This document shows, in pieces, positions 33,250 through 43,033 of a stretch of 64,000 bases of DNA (its first letter is position 1; every line of letters begins with the position of its first letter). A program made the translations under genes and the position numbers. Origin of the DNA: Phytophthora quininea (lineage: Eukaryota > Oomycota > Peronosporomycetes > Peronosporales > Peronosporaceae); NCBI GenBank assembly GCA_011947345.1, contig JAAVTG010000012.1:1-64000 (forward strand). Direction: 5' to 3'. The notes below the pieces were generated by a model. That model did no database searches. It was not told the DNA's origin and saw nothing but the letters and a program-made list of their open reading frames with translations.

Positions 33250-34972
33250 TTAGCAGCCAGTGCCGCCAGCGATGACCAGGCACGACGTACTGTCGAAGAT
33301 GGCCAGGATATTCGTCAGAATCGACCACACGATGGCGAAGCACAAGTAGAATACCGTGAGACCACCGATGATCTTGCTCTTGCCACCTTCACGGAGAAGA
33401 CGCTGCGTGTCCTCCTTCTGCTTCGGTAGCAGGAACAGGAAGACCCACGCGAACATCATGGCGCAGTACATGATAATGATGGTGTACGTGATATCTCTGC
33501 GGATCGAGTAGTCGTCCTCTTGGACGCGAGCATTCGTAATGTTGAACGGACCGTCAACCAAGAGCGACAGTGACGTAGCGAACGGCTGCGCCGTGTTGGT
33601 CACCGTCGTGATCAAACCGTAGACAGCGCCTTCGTTGCCCATGCCAGCCAGCTCCACCGTCACGTACGTCGAGATGATCCATCCGACACCGTACGGAAGT
33701 TGTACGACGATGGGAGGGCCGAGCCAGAACCACTGGTTGCGGAAGACGTCCCAGATGACGATCATCTCGCAGGCACAGTCGATGACGATGAGCGTAGCTG
33801 CAGTTCCGACGATCATCCACCGCCAGTTCCAGTGCAGTCCCCACTTGGACGTGATCATGATACCGAACATGAAGAGCAGGTTGCTCAGGATATCGCTGAG
33901 TGCTGTTGATGGGGGTGACGCCGACCATGTACGACGCGACCGGAGAGCTCGCCGTATACGTCATGGTCGAGAAGATGTTGGAGAAGAAGTTGTAGGCGAT
34001 AACTTGGTACACCGCGCGAGTGCAGATCAACTCCCAGAAACTGGTGATGTACTCCTTGAAATTGGCGGCCTCCACCTTCTCTTCCTTGATGAAGAACCAC
34101 GTCATGGGGAATACGGGAAGCGTGAGGACGGTGATGATGATCATCAGTTGAGGAAAACTCAGCGAGAAGTTGAAGTCGCCGCCGTAGTCCTCACCATTGA
34201 AGAAGAAGCCGACAAGGACTTCACCAAAGATGACCATGGCCGTCCGCACCGTGTAGATCATGGACTGGGTCTTCCCACGCTTGTCGACCGGTTCACGTTG
34301 AGCCAGTTCGACGGTGATACTGTCGGCACAGACGTCCGACATGACGTAGCCGATGGCAGCGCAACACATGATGATGACATACTTGGCGCCTTCGGACGGA
34401 GCGTCGTAGTTGATTCTCGCCTCGATTTCCGGAGTGTAGTCGGCCACGGCGACATCGCGATCCGAAGCGACAGTGTAGTAAGGCTTGCCGATAGGCATGA
34501 TGCACATGATCAACAGCATGATGAAGCAGATCCCCCACCCGATGAGCATGTACGGTCGACGACGGTAGCCGCAGATGGGTCGACAGTCCGACAGGATGCC
34601 GTAGAAGACCTTGAAACTCCACGGCAACGTCACCAACTGCTTGGCAGCAGCCACTTGCGAGCCGGAACAATTAAGGTACTCTTGCATGAACGGGTAGATG
34701 GTCTCAGGCAGCAAGCCATACACCAAACCGACCACGGCGTATTCACATAGCAAACCAATGTTCTCCTTGGTCAAGAGGTTGGGCATTCCACCCGCTCGCA
34801 GCGCACCGCCTTCAAAGTCGCCAACTTGAGCACCATCGGGAGTCTTGACACCGGTGTAGCTCCCTTCTTCCAGATCTTTGTTGGGCTGAGAGGCACCGCT
34901 CACGAACGACAATCGTTTGGGAATGTCGAGATCGTTGACGGCCGGGTCGGTACTGCCGGTATTCCGCGGCAT
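33250..34972 (-). CDS. FBT7: folate-biopterin transporter family protein
   Basis: BT1-family carrier, start MPRNTGSTDPAVNDLDIPK at 34972. A reading that continues upstream to 35428 is open but crosses the initiator, so it is rejected. The frame is intact for about 355 residues (through YMVGVTPINST), then shifts near 33900 because two bases are missing relative to the SDILSN codons. The C-terminal third (33250-33870) is intact in the next frame and ends AGGTGC-stop. Traits shared with FBT6 only: CEYAVVGLVYGLLPETIYP and MCCAAIGYVMSDVCADSITV. It is a recent tandem duplicate of FBT6, the copies being offset by about 2.34 kb. Confidence 0.88.
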
Positions 34973-35015
34973 GGTCGACCGGTGAGGAGGGAGGTGGTCT
35001 TGAGGCCGATCTGGT

Positions 35016-35031
35016 GAATTGAGGAATGAAA
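35016..35031 (-). promoter_or_regulatory. Oomycete initiator of FBT7
   Basis: The minus strand reads TTTCATTCCTCAATTC, 43 bases above the FBT7 start, identical to FBT6. Confidence 0.65.
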
Positions 35032-35599
35032 GAGATCGAGGTGAGCTGCGCCCATGCTCGGAGCTGCAGACGGGTGCCCCCGCCTCACTGAGCGGGGTCA
35101 AAACCTTGGGGTGATGCTTTCGTCTGCATGATAGTGTTGCCACACGGAAAAGTAAGTGTTTCGTATAAAAATGCTCTGGAAGATGTATGTATGACCTTCT
35201 TGCTGTTGTAGTCGTAGATGAAGTCCGCGGTGTTTTCATTGCTCTGCGGTGTATATCGCTACTGCAAATTAATTTGACGTTTTTAATCCGCAGGTCTTTG
35301 GGCCCAACAGAGTTTTCAACGGGATCACTTTTCGTGGCAACGTTGGTATGTACTAGTACATTGTACGACCTCTTGGGCCGCAAAGAGACCGTCGATGGGG
35401 CGAGAATCAGGAGACGAGTGCTACACATTGCACATCCGAACCGAATGCACTACCGCAGCATCCTCGGCGGTCTCCGCTGGCACACCTGATTACACACGAA
35501 AGAGCGTACGACCAAGATATGCATGCAAAAACTTGTGGGATACGAAAAACTAAAGTTTTCGAATGAAATACATCAAACGTAATGGTTGGAGCCGAGAAG
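35032..35599. other. Spacer between FBT8 end and FBT7 promoter
   Basis: About 570 bases, AT-richer than the genes, with no recognised feature beyond the short FBT7 promoter duplication at its left edge. Confidence 0.4.
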
Positions 35600-37309
35600 T
35601 TAGCAGCCCGACCCGCCTGCGATCACCAGACACGACGTGCTGTCGAACATGGCCAGAATGTTGGTGGTGACCGACCAGATGAGAGCGAACACCAGATAGA
35701 AGACGGTGATGCCGCCAATGAGTTTGCTCGAGCCGCCGGTGCGGACCAACTCCTGGGTTGCCTCCTTCTGCTTGGGCAGTAGATACAGGAAGACCCACGA
35801 GAAGATGGTCATCGCGTACATGATGACGACTGTGTACGACACGTCCGCGCGGATGGAGTGGTCGTCTGTCTGGATGCGGGTGTTGGTGATGTTGAACGGC
35901 TGGTCGATCACCAGCGTGAGCGTCGTGGCGAACGGCGAGGCAACGTTGTGCGTGGCGGTGATAAGTCCGTACACGGCTCCTTCGTTACCGATGCCCGCGA
36001 GCTCCACGATCACAAAGTTGGAGATCATCCAGCCGACACCGTACGGTACCTGCACGGCAATCGGCAGGCCGAGCCAGAACCACTGGCTGCGGAACACATC
36101 CCAGAGCGTGATGAACGTGCAAATGCCATCGATGACCATGACGAAGATGCCCGTGAACACGATCATCCAGCGCCAGCTCCATTGCAGACCCCATTTGGAT
36201 GTGATCATAATGCCGAACATGAAGAGCAGATTGCCCAGAATGTCGCTGATGGTGCTGTTGATCGGCGTCACGCCCACCATGTACGACTGCACAGGGGAAC
36301 TGCCCGTGTACGAGATGCCGGAGAAAATGTTGGAGAAGAAGTTGTAGGCGATGACTTGGTACATCGCGCGAGTGCAGAGCAAGTCCCAGAGAGCTTTCAT
36401 GTACTCCATGAAGTCGATCTTAGGCTTCTTCTCCTCTTTGATCAAGAACCACGTCGCGGGGATAACGAGTGCCGTACAGACGGCCAAGATGACCATGAGT
36501 TGCGGGAATGTTAGCGAGAAGTCAAAGTCTCCGCCGTATTCCTCGCCGTTGAAGGCAAAACCCGTAATGATCTCGCCGACGATGACGAACACTGTTCGCA
36601 CCGTGTAGATACACGACTGGGTCTTGCCGCGTTTGTCGAGCGGCTCTCGCTGGGCGAGATCCACCACGATACTGTCGGCACAGACGTCGGCCATGACATA
36701 GCCGAACGCTGCGAAGAACATGAGGATGACGTACTTGGCACCCTGAGCGGATGCGTCGTAGTTGATGCGGGCCTCGATTTCAGGCGTGTAGTCGGCAGGT
36801 TTGACGTCGCGGTCGGAGGAAACCGTGTAGTACGGTTCTCCGGCGGGCATGCACGCCATGATCAACAGCATGATAAGACAGATCCCCCAACCCAGAAGCA
36901 TGTATGGGCGACGGCGGTAGCCGAAGATTGGGAAGCAGTCGGACAGGATGCCGTAGAAACACTTGAAGCTCCATGGAAACACGACCAACGTTGACGCGGT
37001 CGTCACTTGGGCTCCGCTGCAGTTGAGATAGTTCTGCAGCAACGGGTAGATGGTGGCCGGCAGCATACCATATACCATGCCCACCGCCGCGTATTGGCAG
37101 AGCAGACCGACGTTGTCCTTGCTCGTCAGCACGGGCATACCGCCCTCACGAAGAGCGCCACCTTCGATGTCGACCGGGTCGGGCGTCTTGACACCGGTGT
37201 AACCATCGGCCGGGTCCTTGGCTTGAGAAGTGCCGCTAACGTAGGAGAGCCGTGTCGTGATGTCCAATTTGCTGGGTGTGGTGCCGGCAGCATGGTGCAA
37301 GGTCGCCAT
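35600..37309 (-). CDS. FBT8: intact folate-biopterin transporter family protein
   Basis: The only array member with a fully open frame: 569 residues from MATLHHAAGTTPSKLDITTR at 37309 to AGGSGC-stop at 35600. The ATG at 37342 lies upstream of the initiator and is not used. BT1-family blocks: LNCSGAQVTTASTLVVFPWS, FKCFYGILSDCFPIFGYRRR, MADVCADSIVVDLAQREP, SKWGLQWSWRWMIV and NEGAVYGLITATHN. It is diverged from the others (EEKKPKIDFMEYMKALW), so it is an older branch and a good reference for judging the frame changes in FBT1-7. Membrane carrier; substrate unknown. Confidence 0.93.
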   Translation of the reverse strand: MATLHHAAGTTPSKLDITTRLSYVSGTSQAKDPADGYTGVKTPDPVDIEGGALREGGMPVLTSKDNVGLLCQYAAVGMVYGMLPATIYPLLQNYLNCSGAQVTTASTLVVFPWSFKCFYGILSDCFPIFGYRRRPYMLLGWGICLIMLLIMACMPAGEPYYTVSSDRDVKPADYTPEIEARINYDASAQGAKYVILMFFAAFGYVMADVCADSIVVDLAQREPLDKRGKTQSCIYTVRTVFVIVGEIITGFAFNGEEYGGDFDFSLTFPQLMVILAVCTALVIPATWFLIKEEKKPKIDFMEYMKALWDLLCTRAMYQVIAYNFFSNIFSGISYTGSSPVQSYMVGVTPINSTISDILGNLLFMFGIMITSKWGLQWSWRWMIVFTGIFVMVIDGICTFITLWDVFRSQWFWLGLPIAVQVPYGVGWMISNFVIVELAGIGNEGAVYGLITATHNVASPFATTLTLVIDQPFNITNTRIQTDDHSIRADVSYTVVIMYAMTIFSWVFLYLLPKQKEATQELVRTGGSSKLIGGITVFYLVFALIWSVTTNILAMFDSTSCLVIAGGSGC

Positions 37310-37324
37310 TGTGCAGGACAGCGC

Positions 37325-37340
37325 AAAATGAAGAATGAAC
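37325..37340 (-). promoter_or_regulatory. Oomycete initiator of FBT8
   Basis: The minus strand reads GTTCATTCTTCATTTT, 15 of 16 consensus matches, only 16 bases upstream of the start codon. Confidence 0.75.
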
Positions 37341-38398
37341 AAACGCTCGGACTCCGCAGGACGTTGACAAGATTAAAGCGCCCTGCAAGTTGAGCTTCCT
37401 GTGCATGTAAACGATCGTGAAGGAGTCTAGTCGCTGTCCGTTTAATCTTGGTCCTAGCATTGAAAGCCTACCAGAGCGTGCACGTCAACTGCATCACGGA
37501 GATGTGTCCGAGGCCAGGGCCTCGGCGATTAGCGATCGACGGTCTCTGTTGTTGTGTAATGGAGACCATAGACTCGCTCCTACATGCCTGCAGACATAGC
37601 GATGGTTTGGTGACTTAAAAGGAGTTCTCGAGCATGAACAAGCATGGCTTTTTGATGAAGGAAAGTAAGGTGAAAAACCTTCATCCCTCTGACTAAAATG
37701 CTCGTTGCAGGATTGATTAACGCGAAATCATCTCATATCGCCACGAGTTTGGGGATCATGCGCCGCTGTGCAACCTGCAAGCGCATCACTTTGTTGTGCA
37801 ATCAGCAGTGGACGAACGAAACCAGATGCCCCGCGGCGCATCGCAAGGTGAGGCTTGCAACTCGTTGAACAAGCACGACGCTGTCCTTGCCGCACGGAAG
37901 TTGCCGTGGTAAGTTGGCGCTGTATGAAAGCTTCCTTTTCCCCGAGAGCTTATAGTGGCATCATTCTGACGAGAATATGTACTAAAATTAACCTGCGTCG
38001 GAGTGCAACTGCTGCGCCATCGCCGCCTACGATAAACAAGAGAGCAAGCTCCCGCCTGCAACACTGCGGCAAGGATGGTGCGATTCGATTCGATGAGCGG
38101 TGAGCGCTGCCAGTGGCAGCTGAGACCGTTGCATTTCGTCGACAGGACACATCCCCCTGTAGACGTAAGGATCCGGTCATCGTTGGTCTCGTGTGCGGGT
38201 CGTCGTTGCGGCGGTCCCATGACGAGGTCCTTGTCGGCAATAGCATTGTGCTCCAATTGGCCAGAGCGGTCACGTTTTGCTCCGGCTTGAGGGAAAGCAG
38301 CGACCTACAGTCGCAGTGGTATTGCCATGGACCACGATTACCGTGGCACGATGCATAATCGATCAGATCGACACGTGACTGGCGCTGAAAACTAGACA
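37341..38398. other. Gene-free stretch right of the FBT array
   Basis: Over 1 kb with only short, unsupported open frames (the longest, 37786-38256 on the minus strand, has no recognisable motif). It marks the end of the array. Confidence 0.4.
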
Positions 38399-38400
38399 TA

Positions 38401-38640
38401 CACTGCGCGACAGATCACATCGGACACCAGCTTGTCGTGTTGTATCGGCGTCAATACTGCGAGTTAGCCTATGCTATTTATATATATGCGAGTTGTAGAC
38501 AGAGGAAATAGCCTAGTAGCGCTAACGAGCGCAAATTCGATCTCTGTTGGGGACCTCCCATACAACTTTCCACTTTCAGCACTACGACAGATCAGATCGG
38601 ACAGTAAACGCATACAAAAACCAAGTGTATTTTCCCTTAG
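38401..38640. repeat. Left terminal inverted repeat of the Tc1 element
   Basis: Pairs with 39735-39974 in inverted orientation over about 240 bases, unusually long for a Tc1 element, where short repeats are common but long ones are also known. Confidence 0.85.
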
Positions 38641-38674
38641 TAATGCGTTCTATCTCCTTTCTTCGCAACAACCT

Positions 38675-39660
38675 CTAAGCAGCGACGAGGCATCGACTCA
38701 AGCAGCGACTGCAGTAACGCAAGAGGATGGAATCCCATGCTTCGAAGAGTGCATCCTTCAGATCACACACCTTGTCGAACTGCTTACCGTTTCGGTAAAC
38801 CCGACGGCTCATTATTGACCATAAGTTTTCAATAGGGTTTAAGTCTGGCGACTTCGAAGGCCAGTCAAGCACCTTGACTTCCTGGCCCGCAAAGAAGTCC
38901 TTAGTGCAGGCTGAGGTGTGAATACTTGCATTGTCTTGTTGGAAGATAAAGTCTAGACCGTAGTTTGAATGTGCGTAGGGAAGCAAGAACTCGGACAACG
39001 TGTACACGTAGTCGTCTGAGTTTTGCTTCCCATTCAAAACCACAAGCTGGGACTTACCTCGCCCACTAAACGCAGCCCAAACCATCACTGATCCTCCCCT
39101 GCTTGCCTTCGTTTGTCCTTCGGGGAGGACGCCGCAAGTCCCTCCATATTGCTGAAAGCCGTCGGGCCCATCGAGGTTCCACTTCTTCTCGTCCGAGAAG
39201 ATAATGGAATCCCAATAGGACCCGGCGTCTTTCAGCAACAGCTTCTCCGTTGACCACGCCGTGCGAGCGGCCATGTCTTCAGGCTTGAGCGGAAGTGTGC
39301 TGACCATTTTCGTGAAGACCAGCCAGTCGACCCTTGCAAGGACGCGCTGGATGGTCCTCACGTGTACGTCGAGTTGCAACTCGGCCTTCAACTGCGCCGC
39401 CGAGTGCTCGCCGCGGGACGCTGTGCGCACAAGACGCCTGATCTCCCGGTCCGTCAGCACTGGTGGCGCTCCACATTGTTTGAGGGGCTTCGCGTTCTTG
39501 CGTGCCTTGGGCGGAGGCTTGGTAGCCAGTGCACGGCAGATGGTGTCGGGGCTGCGGCCGAGGCTAGGCGCGATGGCGCGCTTGGACATTCCAGCCTCGA
39601 ATAGGCCGTCAATCTTCCCCCTCTCTCGCTCCGTTAAGGGAGTTTCTTGGTCTTCGGCAT
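38675..39660 (-). CDS. Tc1-type transposase
   Basis: DDE transposase of the Tc1/mariner superfamily. The likely start is the ATG at 39660 (MPKTKK), just outside the right repeat. One A appears to be missing from the AAAA run directly after it, which links it to the long frame PLTERERGKIDGLFEAG. Helix-turn-helix region: MSKRAIAPSLGRSPDTICRA and HVRTIQRVLARV. Catalytic motifs: IIFSDEKKWNLDGPDG, FIFQQDNASIHTS and WPSKSPDLNPIENLWSIM, a 34-residue D-E spacing class. The C-terminus is at 38675. The upstream ATG at 39904 lies inside the terminal repeat and is unlikely. About 328 residues, so it may be functional if the frame change is a sequence error. Confidence 0.87.
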
Positions 39661-39734
39661 ATTCTATTGTGAGCCCTGCTCTGCGCGGTCTTCCCAACCA
39701 GTCACCCACGCACAAGTGCTGTGACCACCAATTT

Positions 39735-39974
39735 CCACCTAAAAATACACTTGGTTTTTGTATGCGTTTACTGTCCGATCTGATCTGTCGTAGTGCTGAA
39801 AGTGGAGAGTTGTAAGGGAGGTCCCCAACAGAGATCGAATTTGCGCTCGTTAGCGCTACTAGGCTATTTCCTCTGTCTACAACTCGCATATATCTAAATA
39901 GCATAGGCTAACTCGCAGTATTGACGCCGATACAACACGACAAGCTGGTGTCCGATGTGATCTGTCGCGCAGTG
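39735..39974. repeat. Right terminal inverted repeat of the Tc1 element
   Basis: Inverted partner of 38401-38640. Confidence 0.85.
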
Positions 39975-39976
39975 TA

Positions 39977-40769
39977 CACTTGCGGAAGGCTATAGAGGTG
40001 ACCAGGGTCCAACCGATACTACTGTCCACGTTGACTAGCACTTCCCGCTTTACGTATAGATACAGAGAACCTCGCCAATTATTAGTGCTGTCAACGTACG
40101 TGTACGTACGCCTGGAGGCTTGGGAGGTGAAGGTTTGGCCTCCCAACCTTCAGCATCGATACTTTGTGCACGGAGCACGCAATACAAAACAGAGTATAAA
40201 TTAGCAACGATATTCCGACGGCATCGGACAGCATACTGATGCGCGCGCTGCGCAATGTTCGAGCGTGAGCTTCCCTAGGGATGAAAGCGTTCTGCTGCAA
40301 TAATATGCTCATCGGTTCTTTCTCTTCTTCGCGGCGACGTGCACTTCAGGTGCGATCGAGCCGAGTTTGTGCTCTTCTCCTTCCAGTTGTCCCCTAACAG
40401 TAGCAAGGCCCAGTCATAACTCTAGCCTGGCAAGATATGAGTCGCAACCACCGGCATTAAGGTGATCGTAATGCAGTTCGAGCTTCTGTTCGGAGAGATC
40501 CCTGAAAACGTTCGCGCTGTCGTCAATGCTTGTAAGCTGGGCAACAGGGCCATGACGGAGATTTATAGCTTTAATGCCATGATAGTGTGCTGATTGCAGC
40601 CACCAAAAATGCTGAAAGCGAGATGCTTACTCACGACGACAACGAGTGTTTAGAGTCAGAGTACTAGAAGATAAACGGCATGTATTGCGAGTGATCTGGC
40701 AGAACGGTGTTAAACTAACTGTTCAAACCGCTCATCCAACATTCACATCGTTGATGGCTTTTTGTGCGT
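39977..40769. other. Spacer with a possible hAT-like terminus at 40082
   Basis: Mostly featureless. At about 40082 it reads TAGTGCTGTCAACGTACG, which resembles a hAT terminus, followed by the near-palindrome ACGTACGTGTACGTACG and a G-rich stretch. It may be the left end of the element whose transposase relic lies at 40770-41369. No matching right end was found. Confidence 0.35.
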
Positions 40770-41369
40770 ATTCCCTGCAATAAATACAAGATCACGGACG
40801 AGCTCTGGGGAAAGTGAGGCTCGTTTCACCGTCACAATGTTACCGCTCGCCGAAAAAGCTCGTTCGGATGGGACGCTTGTCGCTACAGCTCCTACCGGTA
40901 GCCATTATCGCGCCAGCTTTGCGAGGTTCGTGTACTTGAGGCGATTAATTCTCCACCACGTCAATGGGTTTGTCTCGTGATGGACAAACTCGGGCGCTTG
41001 TTTGTCAATCGTCTTGATGTCGGCTAAGTAGCGATCAAACTCTGCATCACAAGTAGCTTTTAAGGAGATTTGGCGCTGCTTCCGCGGATTTGGCCCGAAC
41101 ATGTAATATTTGAGATCTGCGTCAGACTTCTTTGCCGAAGGCGGCGAAAACATCTCGCCTCGCGGAATTTCAGCGTCCCTCGGCATCTCGTTCTCAATAA
41201 AAGCCATAAGGGCTTCCGTTAGCTTACATCGAGCTTGCTGTCGCTGCTCGTCATCGGGCAAGTAGCCCATCCATTTTGCTACTCTTGGGTCGAATATGGG
41301 GACCCACATGAGCTCGGTGTGGTGGACGTGTCGGAGTCCGCAAGCATGCAGCAGCAGCATGGCAAGCAC
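40770..41369 (-). pseudogene. hAT transposase C-terminal relic
   Basis: The minus-strand frame from 41369 holds NPLTWWRINRLKYTNLAKLA, the start of the hAT dimerisation domain. After a stop near 40903 a second frame continues with VATSVPSERAFSASGNIVTV and KRASLSPELVRDLVFI, which completes that domain. The family is not the one at 17884 and 63292, as the sequences differ throughout. Only the C-terminal third of a transposase is present, and it is broken by the stop and the frame change. Confidence 0.75.
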
Positions 41370-42703
41370 TTTCCATCGCGGCGGCGTGCAAGACCAAAAG
41401 TCGCGTAAGTTTCTTGGCTCACTTCAACGTCAATTACATTTGATTTCACTATAAGGCTGGTTTTGCAATGATCGCAGGTTGGGAGGTTTCGTGGGAGGCG
41501 GGAGGTCTGGAGGTGGGAGGTCAGGTCAGGTCTGGGAGGTTGAAGGCGACAGCTCTACCAATTATACGTGTTTCTATTCCTATCGAGAGGTATTCTTAGC
41601 GAGGAGTGTACCATATCATTGGAACATCATCATTTGTAAGAAATTGGGTAATTCTCGCATCGGAGAGCCTATGGGGCTATGAAATTGGGAGCACTTACGT
41701 TCAAAATACTGTGGGTATATGGTGGTGGTAACGCGGCAAGTGCAAACGCGACTTCTTTAACGAAGTCGTTTTGATATTGTACAGAACCCTGTATGAAATG
41801 GCGTCAAACAAAAATATACTAATGAACCTAAATACGAATCGCGATTTAATGGCTTCGTTTGAAAGAGGGGCGTCTTCTCTGCATTTTGAGCCCTTTTTGC
41901 ACTGGGATCTTGAAAACCCGAGGAGCAGTGCCATCGTCAAAAACTTGTCTCCATTTTTAGAAGGGCAAATTCGCGCTATGTTTGGGATGATTGTAACGTC
42001 AATATGTTCTCAAATTTTAAAATTTGCGTATTATCGGAAAACTGGAGTTAAAAGCAACCGAAACAGAGTGATTTTAAACCTTTTGATGAGTGATTTTAGA
42101 TTTGACATTTTTGGATTACCGGTTATGTACGAAATTTGATCCAGTGGACCCTACCGCGCTGCACGAATGTTCAGCGAGGACTTGTAGAGCTTTTCCATCA
42201 TACAGATACACACTTGCAACGTACTTCGAAATCATCCATCTAGATACTTGTAGATAGTCCAGCATATGTTTTGGTGCTTGAAACAAGAATATTAGTCAGT
42301 AGAACTTGCGATTGTTTGAGGCAGATACAAACATTTTACCACCGGTCGTGGATCGAGATTCTTAAGTCCTTCAGTACTGAGTCTGACCGTCTCAACTCAG
42401 GCTTCACTAGTTTGCAATCACACTTTACCAAATACATTGCATTGGCGTGAATATCTACCACAGCAGCACAGAAATCAGAAAGAGAAGGTCGCGAGGGCCG
42501 ACGTAACCCATTCCACGTTATTCGTCAACCACAACGCCCATACCGCCACCTCTAGTGCATCCTCTATCGCCGATACTCGGCGGTGTAGGCGCAGCGTCGT
42601 TAGCTTTGCTGTATACTCGCAAGTGGTTCCCACTCAATAATACAGGGTCATTGCCATAATTACTTGAAATTTACTTGAAATCCCCGTCAATTGTGTCATT
42701 CTC
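41370..42703. other. Gene-poor stretch with a G-rich tract and one unknown ORF
   Basis: A purine-rich GGGAGG tract lies at 41478-41545. An open frame at 41771-42139 (plus, 122 residues, rich in Asn and Phe) resembles nothing I know and may be noise in AT-rich DNA. Nothing else supported. Confidence 0.3.
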
Positions 42704-43033
42704 ATGTTAGAGACATCCAACGTAGTCATTCCAGATCAACGTCCATCACGTATACTAGGTTGTCCCCTCTTCCAGCAAGCGATTGGTGTTTTATTGAAAC
42801 GGCCAGTGTTTAACGACCAGATACCCACTACGGATAAGAAACGTCATTTGTTTATCGAGGAACAAGCAGTCGGGCGGGCTAAACGGCACAAATGTGGTGT
42901 TGTAGTCGACGGAAGAACGAATATTGTCGGCAGAACTACTGTGAACAGTTATGTTATAGCGATGGTAGACTTTTGGAAACAACAGGCACGCTCTTACATT
43001 AACAGCCACCGGTCACCCCAAACGAGGTTTTGA
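42704..43033 (+). pseudogene. Possible hAT-type transposase fragment
   Basis: The frame contains KRHKCGVVVDGRTNIVGRTT followed by VNSYVIAMVDFWKQQ, similar in layout to the first catalytic block of hAT transposases (a DGWTN motif followed by a hydrophobic strand and FWK). Nothing on either side extends it convincingly. Confidence 0.35.

Larger units (their letters stand above)
38401..39974 (-). mobile_element. Tc1-type transposon with about 240-bp terminal inverted repeats
   Basis: TA dinucleotides at 38399-38400 and 39975-39976 flank ends starting CACTGCGCGACAGATCACAT. The inverted repeats 38401-38640 and 39735-39974 match almost throughout. The element is 1,574 bases long with one transposase on the minus strand. 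Small differences exist between the arms (for example TATATATATG against TATATATCTA). Confidence 0.9.

Noticed and set aside
33635..34750. Long plus-strand open frame of 371 codons opposite FBT7
   Set aside because: It is the antisense shadow of the conserved transporter gene; similar shadows occur opposite FBT3, FBT4 and FBT5, and composition is Asp/His/Arg-skewed.
34973..35428. N-terminal extension of FBT7 to an ATG at 35428
   Set aside because: It would read through the initiator element and has no counterpart in FBT6 or other copies.
39661..39904. Tc1 transposase start at 39904
   Set aside because: This ATG lies inside the terminal inverted repeat; the ATG at 39660 gives a family-like N-terminus after one base in an A-run.
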